DNA from: an uncultured Sphingopyxis sp.
GTDB lineage: Bacteria > Pseudomonadota > Alphaproteobacteria > Sphingomonadales > Sphingomonadaceae
Direction of reading: 5' to 3'
Length of the DNA stretch: 13,897 bases
Assembly: GCA_936933955.1 (NCBI GenBank)
Contig: CAKZIN010000016.1
Coordinates: forward strand, 1 to 13,897
Shown: piece after piece, positions 9,853 through 13,897 of the stretch
How the letters are laid out: each line of letters opens with the position of its first letter
Position numbering within the stretch: the stretch's first letter is position 1
Notes under the pieces: model-generated
Databases searched by the model: none
Seen by the model: the letters and a program-made list of their open reading frames with translations, nothing else
Told to the model about the DNA's origin: nothing
Position numbers and translations under genes: made by a program

Positions 9853-10331
9853 ACGACCCTCGCCCCATTGCTGTCGAGACCGTTGACGCGGTCGACAAGC
9901 CGCCGCGCGCGCGCGTTTCAGATGCGCCCGCCGCGGCCGAACCCGCAGGCTCCGCGCCGAGGCAGCGGGATTATCTCGACGGTTTCCTCGCCGCGACCCC
10001 GCCGGAGCCCGATCCGATTGCGCCGGGCGGCGAGTTGCAGGCGGCGGTCGTCGCCGCGCTCAAGGAAATCTATGACCCCGAAATCCCGGTCAACATCTAC
10101 GACCTCGGGCTGATCTACGACGTGATCGTCGGCGAAGGCGGACATGTCACCATCCGCATGACGCTGACCACCCCGCATTGCCCGGTCGCGGAATCGATGC
10201 CGGCGGAGGTCGAGCTGCGCGCGGGTGCGGTGCCGGGCGTCGGCCTCGTCGATGTCGAGCTCGTCTGGGATCCGCCGTGGAACCCGTCGGCGATGAGCGA
10301 CGAGGCGCGGCTCGAACTGGGGATGCTGTGA
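9849..10331 (+). CDS. sufT: SUF-associated DUF59/MIP18-family maturation factor SufT
   Basis: A 160-residue protein ending in a complete DUF59 (MIP18) domain, the family linked to Fe-S cluster maturation and found in suf operons. The domain spans about residues 62-160: ALKEIYDPEIPVNIYDLGLIYDV (70-92), MTLTTPHCPVAESMP with Cys111 as the conserved reactive cysteine, then VELVWDPPWNPSAMSDEARLELGM. The first 60 residues are proline/alanine-rich and probably disordered apart from QRDYLDGFL (39-47), which could be a short binding motif. The ATG overlaps the sufS stop (ATGA) and the TGA shares one base with the sufA ATG. Confidence 0.93.
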   Translation: MNDPRPIAVETVDAVDKPPRARVSDAPAAAEPAGSAPRQRDYLDGFLAATPPEPDPIAPGGELQAAVVAALKEIYDPEIPVNIYDLGLIYDVIVGEGGHVTIRMTLTTPHCPVAESMPAEVELRAGAVPGVGLVDVELVWDPPWNPSAMSDEARLELGML

Positions 10332-10690
10332 TGAGCGCGACCACCGCAACCCGCCCGCGCCCCGCCGCGCTCACGCTCACCCCGCGCGCGGAGGCGCGCA
10401 TCGCTGCGCTGATGGCCGATGCGCCAGAGGGGGCGATCGGCGTGAAGCTCTCCACCCCCCGCCGCGGCTGTTCGGGGCTTGCCTACTCGGTCGATTATGT
10501 GAGCGAGGTGGTCGGTTTCGACGAGCGCATCGACACCCCCGGCGGCACGCTGTTTGTCGACGGCGGCTCGCTCCTTTACCTCATCGGCAGCACGATGGAC
10601 TGGGTCGAGGACGACTTCGCCGCGGGCTTCGTATTCCAGAACCCCAACGCCAAAGGCAGCTGCGGCTGCGGGGAGAGCTTTACCGTCTGA
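10331..10690 (+). CDS. sufA: A-type Fe-S carrier protein SufA
   Basis: A 119-residue A-type carrier that accepts clusters from SufBCD and passes them to apo-enzymes. The three family cysteines are present: Cys47 in RRGCSGLAY and Cys111/Cys113 in GSCGCGESF. The fold is otherwise standard (LTLTPRAEARIAALMA, LFVDGGSLLYLIGSTMDWVEDDFAAGFVFQNPNAKG). Start is the ATG sharing its A with the sufT TGA; a GTG one codon upstream is possible. It is the last gene of the operon; named sufA from context, since IscA and ErpA have the same motifs. Confidence 0.93.
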   Translation: MSATTATRPRPAALTLTPRAEARIAALMADAPEGAIGVKLSTPRRGCSGLAYSVDYVSEVVGFDERIDTPGGTLFVDGGSLLYLIGSTMDWVEDDFAAGFVFQNPNAKGSCGCGESFTV

Positions 10691-10735
10691 GCGGCGCTCA
10701 CTGGCTCCCGCTCAGCTGGCCTCCACGTCCTACTC

Positions 10736-10760
10736 AAAACGGCGGAAAACTCGCGTTTTT
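10736..10760. terminator. Weak bidirectional terminator between sufA and sulfotransferase
   Basis: AAAACG (10736-10741) pairs with CGTTTT (10754-10759), and two more inner pairs are possible around a bulged G. There is a T-run on the plus strand and a shorter one on the minus strand, in a 116-base convergent gap. The stem is short, so the call is tentative. Confidence 0.35.
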
Positions 10761-10806
10761 GGTGTGAACTTAGCCTGAACTTTCGCGCCCGTCCGCTGCT
10801 CGAAAC

Positions 10807-11982
10807 TCACGCCGGGGCGAGCCCGAAATCGACCGCGCGATACTGGTGCCGGTGGCGCGGCTCCTGCTCCGCTTCGGCGAGGTAGCGGCGCATGGCCGCC
10901 CGCGCTTGCGCGGTGAGGCGGAGGCCCAGCCCCGCGTAGAGGCGCGCCACCGCCCCCTCCCAATCGGCGTCGAGCGAGGCGAAGTCGACCGTCCCGACCG
11001 CGCCCTTCGCGACGCGCAGCCCGGCCGCCAGACGCTCCTCCCTCAGCGCGACCTTGCGCTGCCACTCCGCGCCGATTTCGTGGAGGTCGACCGCGTCGCT
11101 CTGCACCCGGCGCTGGGTCGCGACCAGCGACGCCGCCGACGCTTCGACCGCCCCGCGCGGGCGAGTGACTACGGCGAGCCGGGCGTCGGGAAACAGCTCG
11201 AGCACCAACGGCAGGTCCTGCACCAGTTGCGGCAGCTTCAGTACCCAGGGCCGCACCGCTTCGCCGGGGCGAGCGCCGCGCTGCCACTGCTGGATGCGCA
11301 ACAGCATCGCGAAATCCTGATACACGCCGCTCGCGTCTGCCCCCTCGCACCAGCGCGCAAAGGTCGGGAGCCGATACTGGGCCTCGAACAGCGAAGCCCA
11401 CAGCGACAGCGCGTGATAGCCGAACTCTTCGTCCACCGCGTCGACGCTGGTGGGATGCACCGCGCGCATTGCCGGTTCAATCCAGTGCGCGAGGCTGAGC
11501 CCCGCCCGCGCGCGCAGCCGTCGTGCGATGGGAGAGCCCCCCACCGGCGTCCAGCTCTCCCACAGCCGCGTGCCCGCGTGGGCGGGGTCGGCAGCGAGCA
11601 GGCGCTGCACCCGCGTCGTCCCCCCGCGCATATGGCCCGCGACGATGATCGGCGGTGCGAGGGGGAGCCGCGCGATCTCCGGGTGACGGCGCAGCAACGC
11701 CTGCATCGACGCGCGTCCCTTCAGTGCCGCGACAATCTGCCCGTGCGCGACGGTGCGACCGAGCGGGGTCAGCGCCGCTTCGCGCTCCAGCCCCTCGCAC
11801 AACCGCTCGAACTGCGGACGCCAGCGTTCGTCGGGACCGTAGTCCGCGCCCGTTCCCAGCGCCGCCGCGAGCAGCGCTGCTGGATCGAGCGACGGGCGCT
11901 GCGACCAGCCGCGCCGCCAGCTCCGCTCGAGCCACGCGTTGAGCCGCGCGCGCCGCGCTGCGGCCACCCCGTCCCCCGTCAC
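10807..11982 (-). CDS. PAPS-dependent sulfotransferase family protein
   Basis: A 391-residue protein of the bacterial sulfotransferase family that transfers sulfate from PAPS to a hydroxyl or amine. The 5'-phosphosulfate loop is PPIIVAGHMRGGTTRVQRLLA, a variant of the usual GxPRSGTT. WESWTPV, a FGYHALSLWASLFEAQY segment and RPWVLKLPQLVQDLPLVLELFPDARLAVVTRPRGAVEASAASL follow; the last resembles the 3'-phosphate site (R-x-P...S). The C terminus has EEPRHRHQYRAVDFGL-type sequence, typical of these enzymes. The frame is open much further upstream, but the GTG at 11982 overlaps the P450 stop (GTGA) and is the best start. It is cotranscribed with the P450, so its substrate may be the P450's hydroxylated product. 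The substrate is not identifiable. Confidence 0.85.
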   Translation of the reverse strand: MTGDGVAAARRARLNAWLERSWRRGWSQRPSLDPAALLAAALGTGADYGPDERWRPQFERLCEGLEREAALTPLGRTVAHGQIVAALKGRASMQALLRRHPEIARLPLAPPIIVAGHMRGGTTRVQRLLAADPAHAGTRLWESWTPVGGSPIARRLRARAGLSLAHWIEPAMRAVHPTSVDAVDEEFGYHALSLWASLFEAQYRLPTFARWCEGADASGVYQDFAMLLRIQQWQRGARPGEAVRPWVLKLPQLVQDLPLVLELFPDARLAVVTRPRGAVEASAASLVATQRRVQSDAVDLHEIGAEWQRKVALREERLAAGLRVAKGAVGTVDFASLDADWEGAVARLYAGLGLRLTAQARAAMRRYLAEAEQEPRHRHQYRAVDFGLAPA

Positions 11983-13421
11983 GCAGGGAGCGTGTCGAAG
12001 CGCAGCGGCAGACCGTCGCGCGGCTGCGGGATCGGCCACATCTGCCATGACGGCGCATAACCCTCCGCCACCCGGAACCGCCCCCGCCTTAGCGCGTGTG
12101 CAATGAAGATGCGCGTCTGCATCGTCGCGAAGTGGAGCCCAAGGCACATATGCGCGCCGCCGCCGAACGGGACCCAGGCATATTTGTGCCGCGCGCGGCT
12201 CGCTTCGGGCGTGAAGCGCAGCGGCTCGAACCGCTCCGGTTCGGGCCAATGCTCGGCCATCATGTGCGTATAGGCAGGATTGATCCCCACCCCCGTCCCC
12301 GCCGGGATATGATAGCCGCCGAAGTCGAAGTCGCGCAGCGCCCGCCGGGGGAGCGAGGGCACCGGCGGGATCAGCCGCAGCGCCTCCTTGAACGCCATTT
12401 CGGTGAGCTCGAGCTTGTTGAGCGTCGCCGCATCAAGCGTCGTGCCAGCGGGCGCGACCGCCGCGACCTCCTCCGCCAGCCGCTCTTGCCATTCGGGGTG
12501 GCTCGCCAACAGCCACACCAGTGACGTAAGCGAACTGGTGATGGTGTCGTGCGCGGCCATCATCAGGAAGTTCATGTGGTCGACGATTCCATCGACCGAC
12601 AGATATTCGCCCGCATCGTCGCGCGCGCGGGCGATGTGGCTGAAAATATCGTCGCCATCCTCGCTCGCGCGCCGCGTCGCGACCATCGGCGTGAAATAGT
12701 CGATGAGGAAGCGCCGTCCCGCGACGCCCCGCCCCATCTTGGTGAAAGGTAGCGGACGGCGCACGATACCGATCGAGGCTTGCACCATATCGACGAACGC
12801 GCGGTTTACCCGATCCGCCTCCGGCCCCCACGGCAGCCCGAGAAAACTGGTCGCGGCGAGGTCGAGCGTCAGCTGCTTGATCGCCGGGTAGAAGCGAAAG
12901 TCGGTGCCGAGCCACTGCTCGACCCGGGCAGCGATCCCCGCGTCGAGCGCGGCGGCATAGTGGCGCATCGGTTCGGGCTTGAACGCCACCGACAGCGTCT
13001 TGCGATCCGCGCGGTGCGCCTCGAAATCCATCAGCATCAGCCCGCGCGGGAACAGCAGGTTGAGCATCGGGCCCCAACCCTGTTCGGAGGAAAACAGCCG
13101 CTCACGATCGAACAGCACCAGCTCGTTCGCATCCGGCCCCATCAGCGCGACGTGGCGCGACCCGAAACTGCGGTTGCGCCAGACCGGCCCGAAACGCGCG
13201 GTCATCTGCTCCGCAAAGCCGATCGGATCCTTGAGCTGGCGCAGCGTGGTGCCGATCAGCGGCGCGCCGTCATCGCCTGGGATCGCATCGAGCGCGGCGG
13301 GATCGGGCGCGGGCAGCCAGTGCGGATTGGCCTCGAGCGTGTGGGCGTTGGCGCTCCAGCCGAACGCGCGAAGCGGGGCGACCGCGCGCTGCGGAGTGAA
13401 GGCGGTGGGCGCTGCGGTCAC
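11979..13421 (-). CDS. Cytochrome P450
   Basis: A 480-residue heme-thiolate monooxygenase that inserts oxygen into C-H bonds using electrons from a separate redox partner, none of which is encoded here. Features: DGAPLIGTTLRQL and FGPVWRNRSFGSRHVALMGPDANELVLFD near the N terminus; I-helix MMAAHDTITSSL with Asp292-Thr293; ExxR at Glu346-Arg349 (KEALRLIPPVPSLPRRA); FTPEASRARHKYAWVPFGGGAHMCLG with heme ligand Cys426. It has no transmembrane anchor, so it is soluble. The N-terminal style recalls CYP120/CYP26-like enzymes acting on retinoid- or terpenoid-like lipids, but this is only a resemblance. Start: the GTG at 13421 gives a family-like length; the frame runs to a TTG at 13511 with low-complexity residues. 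Followed by the sulfotransferase with a 4-base overlap. Confidence 0.93.
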   Translation of the reverse strand: MTAAPTAFTPQRAVAPLRAFGWSANAHTLEANPHWLPAPDPAALDAIPGDDGAPLIGTTLRQLKDPIGFAEQMTARFGPVWRNRSFGSRHVALMGPDANELVLFDRERLFSSEQGWGPMLNLLFPRGLMLMDFEAHRADRKTLSVAFKPEPMRHYAAALDAGIAARVEQWLGTDFRFYPAIKQLTLDLAATSFLGLPWGPEADRVNRAFVDMVQASIGIVRRPLPFTKMGRGVAGRRFLIDYFTPMVATRRASEDGDDIFSHIARARDDAGEYLSVDGIVDHMNFLMMAAHDTITSSLTSLVWLLASHPEWQERLAEEVAAVAPAGTTLDAATLNKLELTEMAFKEALRLIPPVPSLPRRALRDFDFGGYHIPAGTGVGINPAYTHMMAEHWPEPERFEPLRFTPEASRARHKYAWVPFGGGAHMCLGLHFATMQTRIFIAHALRRGRFRVAEGYAPSWQMWPIPQPRDGLPLRFDTLPA

Positions 13422-13514
13422 GGCGTGCGGGGGCTCCTCGGTTCGGCCATCGCGGCATCGGAGCGCGACGCACGAGGCGACGGAGTGTGACGGGTTTCGT
13501 GCCAAGTTCAAGTC

Positions 13515-13543
13515 TTGTCAGCGGCACCGGCTGACGCCACATT
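13515..13543 (+). promoter_or_regulatory. Possible promoter with overlapping inverted repeat
   Basis: TTGTCA (13515-13520) is followed after 17 bases by CACATT (13538-13543), a fair -35 and a poor -10. An inverted repeat GTCAGC (13517-13522) / GCTGAC (13530-13535) overlaps the -35. It would drive the short-ORF element that starts about 40 bases downstream, and lies upstream of and divergent to the P450. Confidence 0.25.
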
Positions 13544-13597
13544 CGCACCCGTGCCGAAACCTTCAGGGGAAAACGCACATGCCCATTTACTTTCAGC

Positions 13598-13612
13598 GAA
13601 AGGAGGTGATCC
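13598..13612 (+). promoter_or_regulatory. Extended Shine-Dalgarno, 15-base match to 16S rRNA tail
   Basis: GAAAGGAGGTGATCC is the exact reverse complement of the bacterial 16S rRNA 3' end GGATCACCTCCTTTC. Ordinary ribosome sites match only 4-7 bases. Its GGAGG core is 7 bases before the ATG at 13614, the ideal spacing, so it most likely serves that start codon. Confidence 0.8.
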
Positions 13613-13613
13613 G

Positions 13614-13670
13614 ATGTCTCATGGTTCAGCTAGGAGATCGGTCAGGTTCCTTCGGAGCGCGCGCGGCTAA
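13614..13670 (+). CDS. 18-codon micro-ORF behind the extended Shine-Dalgarno
   Basis: The frame encodes MSHGSARRSVRFLRSARG and ends in TAA. The peptide is short, strongly basic (five arginines) and has no obvious signal or domain. Evidence for translation is the exceptional ribosome site directly upstream; evidence for a regulatory rather than protein role is the stem-loop (13685-13714) and terminator (13726-13760) that follow at once with no further gene. It could be a leader peptide, a ribosome-binding decoy or a dual-function small RNA. I do not recognise the peptide family. Confidence 0.45.
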   Translation: MSHGSARRSVRFLRSARG

Positions 13671-13684
13671 CGCTTTGCGCTGAT

Positions 13685-13714
13685 AGCGCTCCGGCTGGGC
13701 AACCTCCGGTCGCT
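13685..13714 (+). other. Stem-loop after the micro-ORF
   Basis: AGCG-CT-CCGG pairs with CCGG-T-CGCT around the loop CTGGGCAACCT, giving two 4-bp helices separated by an internal loop. The segment ACCTCC at 13703-13708 is complementary to GGAGGT inside the extended ribosome site, so an alternative fold that hides the site is possible. Confidence 0.4.
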
Positions 13715-13725
13715 GACCATGTCGG

Positions 13726-13760
13726 AAGGGTCGTCGGGCAACCCCCGACGGCCCTTTCGT
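13726..13760 (+). terminator. Rho-independent terminator of the micro-ORF element
   Basis: A 13-bp stem, AAGGGTCGTCGGG (13726-13738) with CCCGACGGCCCTT (13744-13756), contains one G-T pair and encloses the loop CAACC; TCGT follows. It is a strong hairpin with a short T-run and gives the element a defined 3' end. Confidence 0.85.
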
Positions 13761-13802
13761 GCGATTGGTGAGGTGCCCGCACCGCGCGCGCCATTCCCTG
13801 TC

Positions 13803-13823
13803 ACCCCGGACTTGATCCGGGGT
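13803..13823. repeat. REP-like palindrome ACCCCGGA-N5-TCCGGGGT
   Basis: ACCCCGGA (13803-13810) - CTTGA - TCCGGGGT (13816-13823) is a perfect 8-bp stem. The sequence GTCACCCCGGACTTGATCC is a form I recognise as a common dispersed repeat in alphaproteobacterial genomes. Confidence 0.7.
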
Positions 13824-13853
13824 CCCGCTGTCTCCCCGGCGGCAGCGAGGCGT

Positions 13854-13874
13854 TCATGGGAGTAAAACCCATGA
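13854..13874. repeat. Hairpin near the right edge
   Basis: TCATGGG (13854-13860) - AGTAAAA - CCCATGA (13868-13874) is a perfect 7-bp inverted repeat. There is no clear T-run, so I do not call it a terminator. It may belong to a feature beyond the window edge. Confidence 0.4.
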
Positions 13875-13897
13875 CGTCGGTCGGGTTCGCTGGCGCG

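Noticed and set aside
11983..12249. An upstream extension of the sulfotransferase into the P450 gene
   Set aside because: It lies wholly over the P450 C-terminal codons, including the heme-ligand region; the GTGA overlap at 11979-11982 is a better start.
13598..13612. Fragment of a 16S rRNA gene on the minus strand
   Set aside because: Only the 15-base tail complement is present; the adjoining sequence does not continue as 16S rRNA, and an ATG sits at ideal spacing.

Overview
The window is high-GC DNA that looks like the chromosome of an alphaproteobacterium, most likely a sphingomonad. This is inferred from the suf operon layout, a lipoprotein of a type I associate with sphingomonads, a K+-independent proton pyrophosphatase, and REP-like palindromes (CCCCTCCCCT-GA-AGGGGAGGGG, CTCCTGC-GAAA-GCAGGAG and CCCCGGA-N5-TCCGGGG types). 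No database search was possible.

Layout. (1) Positions 1-1492, minus strand: the N-terminal part of a secreted gamma-glutamyltransferase (cut by the window edge), preceded on the same strand by pyrD. (2) 1727-3844, plus strand: hppA, divergent from pyrD and closed by a clear Rho-independent terminator. (3) 3845-4209: a gene-free stretch with four short hairpin repeats and, just before the next gene, a perfect 17-bp palindrome. (4) 4210-10690, plus strand: nine genes of a suf iron-sulfur cluster assembly operon: an Rrf2-family regulator, sufB, a DUF559 endonuclease-fold gene, sufC, a small lipoprotein, sufD, sufS, sufT and sufA. Every junction is a 1- or 4-base start/stop overlap, so the whole unit is probably one transcript with coupled translation. 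(5) 10807-13421, minus strand: a cytochrome P450 followed by a PAPS-type sulfotransferase, overlapping by 4 bases and convergent with suf. (6) 13422-13897: no conventional gene, but a compact plus-strand element with a 15-base Shine-Dalgarno fully complementary to the 16S rRNA 3' tail, an 18-codon open frame, a stem-loop and a strong terminator. A REP palindrome and another hairpin follow.

How the genes work together. SufS takes sulfur from cysteine. SufB, SufC and SufD form the ATP-driven scaffold, SufA carries clusters to targets, and SufT helps cluster maturation. The Rrf2 regulator, with three clustered cysteines, probably senses cluster status. No sufE or sufU is seen, so the sulfur-transfer partner must be encoded elsewhere. 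DHOD (PyrD) and the H+-pyrophosphatase are housekeeping membrane-linked enzymes. The P450/sulfotransferase pair suggests hydroxylation followed by sulfation of an unknown, probably lipophilic, substrate.

The least explained items are the super-Shine-Dalgarno micro-ORF element near the right end, the DUF559 gene whose open frame reads through three REP-like repeats while staying coupled to sufB and sufC, and the lipoprotein embedded between sufC and sufD.
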